Source of the DNA: Aliishimia sp039978895
GTDB taxonomy: Bacteria; Pseudomonadota; Alphaproteobacteria; Rhodobacterales; Rhodobacteraceae
Direction: 5' to 3'
Assembly: GCA_039978895.1 (NCBI GenBank)
Contig: JBDWAL010000018.1
Span: forward strand, 62,001-126,000
DNA length: 64,000 nt
The notes below the pieces were generated by a model. That model was given only the letters and a program-made list of their open reading frames with translations, was not told where the DNA came from and searched no databases. A program made the position numbers and the translations under genes. Below, piece by piece: positions 1 to 7,901 of this stretch (the first letter of the stretch is position 1; each line of letters starts with the position of its first letter).

Positions 1-824
1 CGATCATCCCAGCAGGGGCCAACGTCGCAGTGATCGACGCTATGGCGATGTTGGTGCCGGGTAGCTTCAACTATTTGGACGATGGGGAAACGGCGACGAT
101 CCAAATTCAGTACTCCGTATGGGATGGCACCATCGGGACGCCAAACACAGCGACGATCACAATCACGGGCGTGAATGACTTACCTGAACTTGCGTCTGGT
201 CAGACCTTCGAAGTCGACGAAAACGGGCTTGAGGTTGGAACTGTGCTTGCTTCTGATCCAGATGGTGAAGCGGTGACGTTTAGCCTTGATCCAAGCGTTG
301 GCGACAATGCGTTGTTTATGATCGATGAGGACACAGGTGAGTTGTCCTTCATTGCAGCGCCTGATTTCGAATTGCCGGGTGATGAGAATGGCGACAGCGT
401 TTATGACGTGTCGGTGTCGGTCAGTGACGGCGATCTTGAAAGCGACGAATTCATCTTTGTGTCGGTTCAAGATGTTGTCGAAACACCAGATCCAATTGAG
501 CTATTGGGCACCAGTGATCGGGACCGTTTGATCGGAACTGACGCTGATGAGATCATCGATGGCTTGGGCGGTTCTGACCAACTCTATGGGCTTGGTGGCG
601 CCGACATATTTAGGTTCGAAGCTGATGGTATTCGTGATCGCGAAACAATCCGTGACTTTGAAGCAGGATTGGATAGCATTCAGCTGGATGTCGGTTATTC
701 TGTTGAGTTTACATCGCGCTATGCCGTCATAACGACCGATGACACAGACCAAATTCTGGTCTATGGTGATGCGCAAATAGAGGACGATTTGAACATCACA
801 ATTGTGAGCGATGTGATCTTCTAA
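1..824 (+). CDS. C-terminal part of a secreted RTX / cadherin-like repeat protein (5' end outside window)
   Basis: The reading frame is open from the first base, so this is the 3' end of a longer gene and any start seen here is internal. The visible ~274 residues show a VCBS-like segment (YSVWDG, then TITGVNDLPEL), a cadherin-like domain (DENGLEVGTVLASDPDG, DEDTGELSF), and near the C-terminus a short glycine/aspartate stretch (GTDADEIIDGLGGSDQLYGL, then GGADIF) that matches hemolysin-type Ca2+-binding repeats. A beta-rich tail ending in hydrophobic residues follows, as in type I secretion substrates. The strongly acidic composition fits a Ca2+-dependent extracellular adhesin or enzyme. No T1SS genes are visible here. 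The precise function cannot be assigned from the tail. Confidence 0.8.
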   Translation, partial: IIPAGANVAVIDAMAMLVPGSFNYLDDGETATIQIQYSVWDGTIGTPNTATITITGVNDLPELASGQTFEVDENGLEVGTVLASDPDGEAVTFSLDPSVGDNALFMIDEDTGELSFIAAPDFELPGDENGDSVYDVSVSVSDGDLESDEFIFVSVQDVVETPDPIELLGTSDRDRLIGTDADEIIDGLGGSDQLYGLGGADIFRFEADGIRDRETIRDFEAGLDSIQLDVGYSVEFTSRYAVITTDDTDQILVYGDAQIEDDLNITIVSDVIF

Positions 825-897
825 AAGTGTTTGTGAAGAGTGGAATAGGCCAACCCGAAGGATTTCTAGTTTGGGTTGGCGAAATTGGGGAAACGGG

Positions 898-1539
898 ATG
901 AAAACTACTGTATTGAGTGCGATGACCGCAGTTGTTCTGGTGGGAGCCAGCGCAGTGCAAGCGGCGCCAATTGATTTGCTTGGCTTAGGTCTGGAGGAAA
1001 CAACAACGTTTCGTTCGGCCAGTGGCGGTGTGTTTTATGATGATGGTTTTGGCCTTCTGACCAACGATACTGGAACTGGTGCGTTGCCGCCAGTTACATT
1101 GGATGGGTTCACGGATTCAGAGATCGTATTCGAATTTGACGGAACAGGTTTTGCGGATTTCGTGACGCTCAATTATCAGGCCCTTGGCGATTTTGAAGAC
1201 TATTCAATTGTTGCGTTTGGCGATGACGGTGGTTCGGTTCTTGAGTTTCTGCTGGAACGCGGCAGTTCAGATTTTGGCAATGGCACAAGTGCGTTGGGTT
1301 CGGACGTGATCATGCGGATTTCATCTGGCGACTTTGATTTCACCACATTTGATCCATTGGCCTATTTGTCCAGTGTTGCCGACATGACAACAGGCGAGTT
1401 CAGCGCCGAGACGTCGATCACGCTCACGGCTTTGTCGGCAATTGCACCTATTCCGGTTCCGGCGTCTTTACCGTTGATTTTGGCAGGCATGGGCGGTTTG
1501 GCCTTTGTGGGGCGCCGACGGAAAACCAAAGACGTTTAA
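898..1539 (+). CDS. VPLPA-CTERM sorting-domain surface protein
   Basis: This 213-residue exported protein has an N-terminal signal peptide (MKTTVLSAMTAVVLVG, cleavage near VQA-AP). The C-terminus carries a PVPASLPLIL-type motif, a hydrophobic helix (LAGMGGLAFVG) and a basic RRRK end. That tripartite tail is the VPLPA-CTERM sorting signal of alphaproteobacteria, thought to be handled by an exosortase-type system. The body is acidic and glycine-rich, with no enzymatic motif. I chose the ATG at 898 because it puts the signal peptide at the N-terminus and follows a purine-rich stretch; the upstream TTG would add nine residues ahead of the signal. The role is probably cell-surface or matrix related. 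Confidence 0.8.
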   Translation: MKTTVLSAMTAVVLVGASAVQAAPIDLLGLGLEETTTFRSASGGVFYDDGFGLLTNDTGTGALPPVTLDGFTDSEIVFEFDGTGFADFVTLNYQALGDFEDYSIVAFGDDGGSVLEFLLERGSSDFGNGTSALGSDVIMRISSGDFDFTTFDPLAYLSSVADMTTGEFSAETSITLTALSAIAPIPVPASLPLILAGMGGLAFVGRRRKTKDV

Positions 1540-1564
1540 ACACAATTCTTTGTGTGATTTTGAG

Positions 1565-1591
1565 CCCCGTCAAATTACTTGGCGGGGTTTT
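1565..1591 (+). terminator. Rho-independent terminator after the VPLPA-CTERM gene
   Basis: A 9-bp stem (CCCCGTCAA pairing with TTGGCGGGG, one G-T wobble) closes a 5-base ATTAC loop and is followed by TTTT. It sits 26 bases after the stop at 1539. The stop codon of the convergent minus-strand gene lies inside the loop. Confidence 0.75.
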
Positions 1592-2324
1592 CTATGGGGA
1601 AATGCGTTTGTTCGTCCTGTGCATTGGCGTAATCGACAAAGAAATTCGCGGTCAATCTTCCTGTGGTCGGATCGTCTGTCAGCAAGCCGGACTCTTCGAC
1701 AATCCCACTGTGTAACGTAAAGCTACGGTAGGCGACAATGCGGTTGAAGCGCGCTTGAGTGAAGCCAGTGCGTGCGTAACCGGGGGTATGTTCGTTTGGA
1801 TATTGATCAGATGTTGCCAAGCGCGCCAGCCCGCTTTTCCGGGCTTCAAGATAACGGCCACGCTGCGGCGGTCCGATCTGTTCAAGTTCGGTGTCTTCTT
1901 GGCGGAAAAAGGCAGTGCCGCCAAAATGTGGTCCGCACAAATAGTGTAATATCGCGACACGGTTATCACGAGCAATGTCGATATGAGGTACACGTTGCAA
2001 AGCGCTGAGATCGGCGGGCGCTTGGGTGACCATCGAAAAAGAACAGTCAAAATGATCCAGTTTCGCGGGACTCTTGAGCAACGTTCGACGGATCGGACGG
2101 TCTAACCTGCGTAGGACTGCGCGGACGTAGTCGGCAGGAAGGGGCGCGCGTTGACCCGGGTAACCTCCGGGGGGCATGTCGTGCCATCCTTTGGAATGTG
2201 CCGCAGCGCCAACCAATGCTCCTGGATCAGCCAAGAAATCATCAATGATCAAAACAGGCTCTTTTGAACGCCCAATACGCACAACTTCCAGCGTTAAATC
2301 TTGATTCGGGACAAATGTTGTCAT
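1575..2324 (-). CDS. DUF6445-like protein, possible 2OG-Fe(II) oxygenase fold, partner of the halogenase
   Basis: This is a 249-residue soluble protein without a signal peptide. It resembles the DUF6445 proteins that commonly sit beside tryptophan-halogenase-like genes in alphaproteobacteria. The order of an H-x-D pair (PHIDI), a later His (TLHSGI) and an Arg (GRLTAN) in the C-terminal half mimics the HxD...H...R iron/2-oxoglutarate site of jelly-roll dioxygenases. That reading is my inference from motif order and is not an established function. The ATG at 2324 is used; longer in-frame starts would run into the halogenase. It is divergent from the halogenase at 2405 with an 80-bp gap that must hold both promoters. 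Confidence 0.7.
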   Translation of the reverse strand: MTTFVPNQDLTLEVVRIGRSKEPVLIIDDFLADPGALVGAAAHSKGWHDMPPGGYPGQRAPLPADYVRAVLRRLDRPIRRTLLKSPAKLDHFDCSFSMVTQAPADLSALQRVPHIDIARDNRVAILHYLCGPHFGGTAFFRQEDTELEQIGPPQRGRYLEARKSGLARLATSDQYPNEHTPGYARTGFTQARFNRIVAYRSFTLHSGIVEESGLLTDDPTTGRLTANFFVDYANAQDEQTHFPIENPAK

Positions 2325-2404
2325 GGTGCAAGTCTGACCTGTCTTCTCTTCAATTGCGAGCGCTAGGTGCTGGAAATAAAACGGGAATATGTTAACGTGA
2401 TTGC

Positions 2405-3937
2405 ATGGAAAAATCTTCTCAAGACCCAATGCGTGTGGTGATCGTTGGCGGCGGTACAGCTGGATGGATGGCGGCGGCGGCCTTGGGCAAATATTATGGC
2501 AATCAATTGAATGTCACTCTGATTGAATCCGAAAGCATCGGAACAGTTGGCGTCGGAGAAGCCACAATCCCGCAAATCCGTTTGTTCAACAGCGGCCTGG
2601 GAATTGATGAACGCGATTTTTTGCGTGAGACATCTGGGACCTTAAAACTTGGCATTGAGTTCAGGGGGTGGTTGCGTGCTGGTGAAAGCTATTTTCATGG
2701 CTTCGGCGATGTCGGGCGCACAATCGGGTTGGTTCCGTTTTATCACTATTGGCTGCGTTACAATGCCCAAGGCGGGCAGTTGGATCTGGACACTTTCAGC
2801 AGTAATGCAATGGCGGCTTATGAGGGTCGATTTGGTCCCGGTGATGGGGTCAAAGGCGCGCGAATGCCTGCTTCGGCTTATCATTTTGACGCACATCAAT
2901 ACGCAGCTTTCTTACGGCGATATGCCCAAGCGCGCGGTGTAAAACGCGTGGAAGCGATTGTGCGGGATTGGTATCTGAACGGTGAAACTGGGTTCATTGA
3001 AACGCTGAGCTTGGACAATGGGGGACAGATCAGCGGGGATTTGTTTATTGATTGTAGCGGTTTCGGTGGCCTTTTGATCGAACAAGCGCTGCAGAGCGGT
3101 TATGAAGATTGGACGCATTGGTTGCCCTGTGATCGCGCCTTCGCTGTGCCCTCGACCGGGGATGGTAAGCTGAACCCTTACACCAAATCCACAGCCCGAA
3201 AAGCGGGATGGCAATGGGAAATCCCGCTTCAACACCGCACGGGCAATGGCCATGTCTACGCAAGTGCCTTTGTCGAAGACGAAGAAGCTTTGAGCATCTT
3301 GCAAACCAACTTGCCCGGTGCAGCGCAGGCGGATCCGCGTCAATTGCGGTTCCAGACTGGAAAGCGGCGCGAAATTTGGAAGAAAAATTGCGTGTCTTTG
3401 GGTTTGGCGAGCGGCTTTTTGGAACCGCTTGAATCGACGAGTATCCACTTGGTTCAATCTGGCATTGCGCGACTTTTGGCGTTGTTTCCGGATCGGCATT
3501 GCGATCCGGCTTTGTCACGCGAATTCAACAAACAATTCGATTTTGAATATGAGGCAATTCGGGATTTCTTGATCTTGCACTACAATGCCACTGAACGTGA
3601 TGATTCAGAGTTCTGGCGTTACTGTCGGGCTATGTCGGTGCCTGAAAGTCTGGCAAACAAACTTGATTTGTTCCGAAACACGGGGCGGATTGTGCGACAC
3701 AATTCCGAAATGTTCGATGTACCGAGTTGGTTGCAAGTCATGTTGGGGCAGGGGATACGGCCGGGCGGTTATCATCCAATGGTAGATGCAGTGCCAGAAG
3801 CCGATTTGCAAAAATACATCGCCATGAACGCCCGTGAAACACGTGAACAAGTCGACGCGCTGGGATCGCATAAAACTTATGTGCAGCGCATTGCGAATGC
3901 GCCAACCTCACCCCCATCGTCTGTCCAACAGGGCTAA
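2405..3937 (+). CDS. Flavin-dependent tryptophan halogenase family protein
   Basis: This 510-residue protein has the N-terminal FAD-binding GxGxxG-type motif (GGGTAGWMAAAALG) and the downstream VGVGEATIP segment of the PrnA/RebH family. The family signature WxWxIP is present at about residues 269-274 (W-Q-W-E-I-P). Length matches the usual 500-530. Family members use FADH2, O2 and halide to make HOCl/HOBr, which a lysine passes to an electron-rich aromatic; a separate flavin reductase is needed and none is visible here. The homologues that travel with DUF6445-type genes in marine and oligotrophic alphaproteobacteria generally have unknown substrates, so free tryptophan should not be assumed. 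Confidence 0.88.
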   Translation: MEKSSQDPMRVVIVGGGTAGWMAAAALGKYYGNQLNVTLIESESIGTVGVGEATIPQIRLFNSGLGIDERDFLRETSGTLKLGIEFRGWLRAGESYFHGFGDVGRTIGLVPFYHYWLRYNAQGGQLDLDTFSSNAMAAYEGRFGPGDGVKGARMPASAYHFDAHQYAAFLRRYAQARGVKRVEAIVRDWYLNGETGFIETLSLDNGGQISGDLFIDCSGFGGLLIEQALQSGYEDWTHWLPCDRAFAVPSTGDGKLNPYTKSTARKAGWQWEIPLQHRTGNGHVYASAFVEDEEALSILQTNLPGAAQADPRQLRFQTGKRREIWKKNCVSLGLASGFLEPLESTSIHLVQSGIARLLALFPDRHCDPALSREFNKQFDFEYEAIRDFLILHYNATERDDSEFWRYCRAMSVPESLANKLDLFRNTGRIVRHNSEMFDVPSWLQVMLGQGIRPGGYHPMVDAVPEADLQKYIAMNARETREQVDALGSHKTYVQRIANAPTSPPSSVQQG

Positions 3938-3961
3938 GGTTGGGCTGTTTGTTTGCTTTGC

Positions 3962-4567
3962 TTATTCGGCAGCTTCAGCGTTGGGGCTTTTGCGCGCGCC
4001 CATTTTTTCTAGCGTCTCCGGGTCAACCATACGTGTGATCAGCGGGTGCAAGCGTAGCTCACCCTCTTTTACAACCTGACGGAAATTCGCGATTACGGTT
4101 GTGATCGTCTCGCTATTGGGGGCGATCACATCGAGCAACCAATTGATATTTCCGCTGTTCCAGTCATTGCTCTTGAGGCGAACAGGAAAGACACCATTCG
4201 CGATTTGCTCGCGGATGTTGGCGTCGACTTCTTCGGAAACGCTGGCCCAAAGCGCGAACCCGGCCATGTCCGGTTCGGGCCGGTCTTCAGTTTTGTTCGG
4301 GTAAGCGATGGCAAAACGGTCTTGCAACATGGGGTCCATCACAATGTGTTGGAGGTCGCCAAGAGTTTGCGCGCGGTAGCGGGGCACCATCATCATTGTC
4401 ATGACAACCTTGCCAAAATTCTCGCGCAATACTGACCGCAATCCCGCAATCTTTTTGGCGATTTCAGGATCCATAGGTGTTCCTGTGTTCGCGATATCAG
4501 CGCCGTTGCTGGTCGCGTCTGTGGCTGTATTGGCGCTGCCATTGGTTTTGTTTTTTGACTTTGTCAT
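3962..4567 (-). CDS. Toxin-activating lysine acyltransferase (HlyC-like)
   Basis: This 201-residue protein matches the HlyC/RTX acyltransferase family. A Thr/Asn-rich N-terminal extension (~35 residues) precedes segments corresponding to the HlyC core: FALWASVSEEVDANI (compare the YCSWANLS region of HlyC) and DWNSGNINWLLDVIAP (compare DWTSGDRKWFIDWIAP), which keeps the catalytic-region Asp. By eye, the position of the HlyC active-site His (SPLHR) is VPRYR here, so Tyr replaces it; the nearest His is about ten residues downstream (DLQHIV). HlyC transfers acyl groups from acyl-ACP to lysines of an RTX protoxin. No classical RTX toxin adjoins it, although an RTX-repeat protein ends 3 kb away. 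It is convergent with the halogenase gene. Confidence 0.82.
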   Translation of the reverse strand: MTKSKNKTNGSANTATDATSNGADIANTGTPMDPEIAKKIAGLRSVLRENFGKVVMTMMMVPRYRAQTLGDLQHIVMDPMLQDRFAIAYPNKTEDRPEPDMAGFALWASVSEEVDANIREQIANGVFPVRLKSNDWNSGNINWLLDVIAPNSETITTVIANFRQVVKEGELRLHPLITRMVDPETLEKMGARKSPNAEAAE

Positions 4568-4932
4568 AATTCACTCTTGTTTTTAAATCAGTACCTTGAG
4601 CTAATTCACTCGGCATAACACGCCCTTATGATCTTTGTTGTCAGTTCATGGATACTGCCATCGCATGACCAAAGAGAGCCTTGGCATAGTGACTTAGCAC
4701 ATGAAGGTGTCAAGCTTTAAAGAAATTCACGGAGTTGGTTTGCGCCGACAAGGTCTGATCTCGTGAACAGTGAGCCGATCTTTACACAATTGTCTTCATT
4801 GGGGACAAATATGGCACCCCGAATAGGTCATCAAGTTTCAGACGCTAGGATACATCCGCACAACGCGCGCCATGGTCTCGCAAACTGGCTTCGGGCAGCA
4901 TCCAAACAGTCTTACCCAGCAGAATGTAGCCG
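4568..4932. other. Intergenic region with no recognised gene
   Basis: These 365 bases separate the HlyC-like gene (leftward) from the membrane-protein gene (rightward), so promoters for both must lie here. A 60-codon open frame from 4763 has no recognisable homology or composition typical of coding. I see no tRNA, strong hairpin or repeat. Confidence 0.5.
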
Positions 4933-5406
4933 ATGCCTGATATAGCGCCCCCACATGATCCGAGCTTCGTCGCGGCCTTTCAGCGCCCGGCTTGGGTTGT
5001 TGTGATGGTGGCTCAGATGTTGTTGGGTTTGTGCTTGGCGGTAACATTGATCGTGAAATATTACATGTTGGTACTGAGCCCGGATGTCTGCACGCCAGAT
5101 GGCGCGACACTGGGCAATATGATCCGCTGCACGAGCACGTTAGAAATCGTTGCGCATTTTGTGTTGGCTGTCGCGGGATTTCGCTTTGCGGGCTTTATGT
5201 TTCAAATCCGCGTCCAGCGCATTTTGCCGCCGCTTATGGTGGCCTTTGGTGGCGTGCTCTTGATGTTCTTATCCGCTTTGACGCCGAGCCTCGCGTCTTG
5301 GGCCATCGCGGCCACGTTGGTGGTGATGATGTTGGGGATTGGTGCAATCTACGCCGCCCAAATTTTGTTGCGTGGACGTAAGTCGGACATTTCAGGCGCT
5401 CAATAA
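4933..5406 (+). CDS. Four-helix integral membrane protein of unknown function
   Basis: This 157-residue protein has four clear hydrophobic segments (about residues 21-45, 70-92, 98-117 and 122-147) and a short polar N-terminus. A loop between helices 1 and 2 carries two cysteines (DVCTPDG, MIRCTST), which could form a disulfide if the loop is periplasmic. I do not recognise the family. It lies 130 bp upstream of the binding-protein gene but need not be co-transcribed with it. The ATG at 4933 has no strong ribosome-binding site, so the start is uncertain. Confidence 0.6.
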   Translation: MPDIAPPHDPSFVAAFQRPAWVVVMVAQMLLGLCLAVTLIVKYYMLVLSPDVCTPDGATLGNMIRCTSTLEIVAHFVLAVAGFRFAGFMFQIRVQRILPPLMVAFGGVLLMFLSALTPSLASWAIAATLVVMMLGIGAIYAAQILLRGRKSDISGAQ

Positions 5407-5536
5407 AGAGACCTCTGGGTACGCAGTCGCACTTGTCGTGATCAGACTGATGGCCGTTGTAGGCCACGCTGTTTTTCATACCCCGACTGCCATTTGTTGT
5501 CGCATGCGGGGTCGAAACCTTAGGGAGGTAATGAAT

Positions 5537-6805
5537 ATGAAAAAGACCTTGATGGGAACGCTGTCCACCATTGCGCTGCTGAGTGCGGGGGCAACAGTTG
5601 CGTTAGCCGACGGCCATTCCGGACCACTTAAAGTTGGCGTTTTGGCGACGTTGGAAGGCACCTACACGGCCTTGGGCGAAGACGGCATTCGCGGCATGAA
5701 AACAGCGCTTGGCCAAGCAGGAATGAAGGCTGGTGGACGCGATATTGAGTTGGTGATCCAATCCACAGATGCGTCACCGGATTCAGCATTGCGCGGTGCC
5801 CGTAAACTGGTGGAACAAGACAAAGTCGATCTGATCATCGGGCCGCTTTCTGGTTCCGAAGGGATTGCGATCCGCGATTATTCCAAAACGCAGCCACAAG
5901 TAACGTTTATCAACGGCATCTCTGGCGCGATGGAAACCACCTATGTCACGCCGTCTGAAAACTTCTTCCGCTTCAACACCGATGGCGCGCAATGGTCTGT
6001 TGGGTTGGGCGAGTATGCCTTCAACGAAAAGGGCTATGAAACGGTCGCGACCGTAGGCGAGGATTACTCCTTTATCTACACGCAGGTCTTTGGGTTTGTG
6101 ACAGAGTTCTGTGCTGCTGGCGGCGAAGTGACGGAACGCCTTTGGGTGCCCCTTGGAACAAAAGACTTTGGATCAATCATTGCGGCGTTGCCCGATGATG
6201 TTGACGCGATCTATCTGGGATTGGGCGGTGGTGACGCTGTGAACTTCTTGAACCAATACCAACAAGCAGGCGGCGACGCGAACTTGATTGGCGGCTCGAT
6301 CATGGTGGATGGCACAGTCTTGTCGTCAGAGGGCTCGGCCAAGAACGCATTGATCGGCACGCCGTCTTCTGGCCCACAGGCTGACACATGGGAAGATGAT
6401 AACTGGCAGGCGTATGTGAAGGCTTATCAGGATGCGTTTGCCCCAGAAGATCGCTTCCCGTCACCGTCATTGCTAGGCACCGGATACTACAATGCCACCA
6501 ATGCAATGCTGCAATGTATGGACAGTGTTGGCGGCGATATGGGCGAAGGACAGGCGGATTTCCGTGGATGCCTGTCGAACCTGACGCTTGAGGCGCCGAA
6601 CGGCACGATTACACTGGATGGCAACCGCCAAGCGATTGGGGCGAATTTTGTCTCTGAAGTGGTCGAACTTGCAGACGGGACCCTTGCCACCAAAATGGTG
6701 AAGAAGGTGGATGGTGTGAACCAACTACTGGGTCTGGATGCAGACAAGTTCGCGGCAATTGGTCTCCCCAGTAGAGACACACCTGTCTGCAAATCGTCTT
6801 ACTGA
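5537..6805 (+). CDS. Periplasmic substrate-binding protein of a branched-chain amino-acid-type (HAAT) ABC transporter
   Basis: This 422-residue protein has a signal peptide (MKKTLMGTLSTIALLSAG, cleavage near ALA-DGH). The mature part follows the LivK/type I periplasmic-binding fold: KVGVLATLEGTYTALGEDGIRGM at the start, a DASPDSALRGARKLV segment, IIGPLSG, then lobe II. The ATG at 5537 is preferred over 5531 because GGAGG at 5524-5528 is then 8 bases away. It most likely delivers its ligand to the LivHMGF-type components at 10485-15516; it is the only binding protein in this cluster. The family binds amino acids, amides, aromatic acids and others, so the ligand is open. A strong hairpin directly follows it. 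Confidence 0.88.
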   Translation: MKKTLMGTLSTIALLSAGATVALADGHSGPLKVGVLATLEGTYTALGEDGIRGMKTALGQAGMKAGGRDIELVIQSTDASPDSALRGARKLVEQDKVDLIIGPLSGSEGIAIRDYSKTQPQVTFINGISGAMETTYVTPSENFFRFNTDGAQWSVGLGEYAFNEKGYETVATVGEDYSFIYTQVFGFVTEFCAAGGEVTERLWVPLGTKDFGSIIAALPDDVDAIYLGLGGGDAVNFLNQYQQAGGDANLIGGSIMVDGTVLSSEGSAKNALIGTPSSGPQADTWEDDNWQAYVKAYQDAFAPEDRFPSPSLLGTGYYNATNAMLQCMDSVGGDMGEGQADFRGCLSNLTLEAPNGTITLDGNRQAIGANFVSEVVELADGTLATKMVKKVDGVNQLLGLDADKFAAIGLPSRDTPVCKSSY

Positions 6806-6817
6806 AACAACGAAATA

Positions 6818-6852
6818 CATCCGGGCGGAGTCGTTCGCCCGGATGACCTTTT
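6818..6852 (+). terminator. Strong hairpin after the binding-protein gene (terminator or processing stem)
   Basis: A perfect 10-bp GC-rich stem (CATCCGGGCG with CGCCCGGATG) with an 8-base loop begins 13 bases after the stop, and CTTTT follows shortly. It may end most transcripts, letting the binding protein exceed the downstream genes, or protect the upstream mRNA 3' end. Partial readthrough into 6879 is likely given the shared strand and theme. Confidence 0.65.
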
Positions 6853-6878
6853 GAATTTTCACACAAGCGGTGACGGCG

Positions 6879-7892
6879 ATGACCTTGATCACCTATCCCA
6901 CACGCGTCCATTTTGCGGACGGCGTGCTACAGGAAGCTTTGCATTCCGAATTGGAGCACGCCGCGTGCAAAGCGCCATTGTTGATCCATGATGATATGTT
7001 GCACGACAGCGAACTGTCCGATCGCATCTTGGAGGGGTTGCCCCATGCGATGAATCCCACCTCATTGACCTTTGATGCACGGAGCGACCTGCGTGAGGTG
7101 ATCAGTTCGCACATGCGGTACGCAGACTTACCGGACGTGATCATTGCATTTGGGTCGGCGCGCGCAATCGAACTCAGCCGAAAGTGTCGCTATGCGCTAC
7201 GGGAGAAAACAGGCCAACGTGCCTTGTTGTATGCTGTGCCCGGCGTCGATGGAATGCCGGGGCCGTGTACCCGCAATTTGGAAAGTTGGCGTTCTGGACT
7301 GCCTTCGGTTTTGATATGCGACCCGACCGTGACCCTGAACGCAGCACCTGCGCAATCGTGGCGTTCAGCAGTGCTGAGCCTTGTGCGCTGTGTGGAATCC
7401 TATTTGGCGGATACCTACAACCCACCTGCTGATGGAATGGCGCTTGATGGTTTAGGCCGCTGCGTGGTGAACTTGCCGCGTATCGACGAGGACCATGGGC
7501 TTAGTTTGCACCGCGAAGTGATGGCGGCGTGTTTGAACGCTGCATGGTCGCAAGAAAAAGGTGTCGGTCCAGCGTTGACCTTGGTTGCGGCTTTGATTGC
7601 GGATCACAACCACCTGAACGAGGCCGAATTGGCCCGCCTGATTTTGCCCGAAATGATCCGTAGGGCGAAAGTGCACGGGGAGAAATCAGACATGTTGCTG
7701 AAAGTGTTCGGCGAACCTGCATCCACATTAGATGCGGCCGTAGCACACGTGCTTGATCCCTTACCCATGCCCACCAATCTTTCGGAACTCGGATTGAGAC
7801 CTGATGATTTGGATCGCGCCGCGGATACCGCCGCAGGCAAGGCTGGTCTCGATTTTGCCAATGCGCGCACTGTGCTTGAAACGATTTTTTGA
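6879..7892 (+). CDS. Degenerate iron-containing alcohol dehydrogenase-like protein
   Basis: This 337-residue protein has the overall plan of the iron-dependent alcohol dehydrogenase/maleylacetate reductase family: an N-terminal TYPTRVHFADGVLQE strand pattern, a VIIAFGSARAIELS segment where active members have GGGS, then a helical C-terminal half. The usual metal-binding His clusters (HAxxH and PHG in the second half) are not recognisable. The aligned segment reads VGPALTLVAALIADHNHLNE, with the following helix keeping the family's ILPEMIRR-like pattern. It may therefore have lost metal catalysis or acquired another role. It lies 9 bp before the aldehyde dehydrogenase, suggesting an ADH/ALDH pair. 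ATG 6879 is used; GTG 6870 is an alternative. Confidence 0.68.
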   Translation: MTLITYPTRVHFADGVLQEALHSELEHAACKAPLLIHDDMLHDSELSDRILEGLPHAMNPTSLTFDARSDLREVISSHMRYADLPDVIIAFGSARAIELSRKCRYALREKTGQRALLYAVPGVDGMPGPCTRNLESWRSGLPSVLICDPTVTLNAAPAQSWRSAVLSLVRCVESYLADTYNPPADGMALDGLGRCVVNLPRIDEDHGLSLHREVMAACLNAAWSQEKGVGPALTLVAALIADHNHLNEAELARLILPEMIRRAKVHGEKSDMLLKVFGEPASTLDAAVAHVLDPLPMPTNLSELGLRPDDLDRAADTAAGKAGLDFANARTVLETIF

Positions 7893-7901
7893 AGGACTGA
7901 T

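Noticed and set aside
4763..4945. 60-codon open frame in the 4.57-4.93 kb gap
   Set aside because: No homology, signal or ribosome-binding site; it overlaps the membrane-protein start in another frame.
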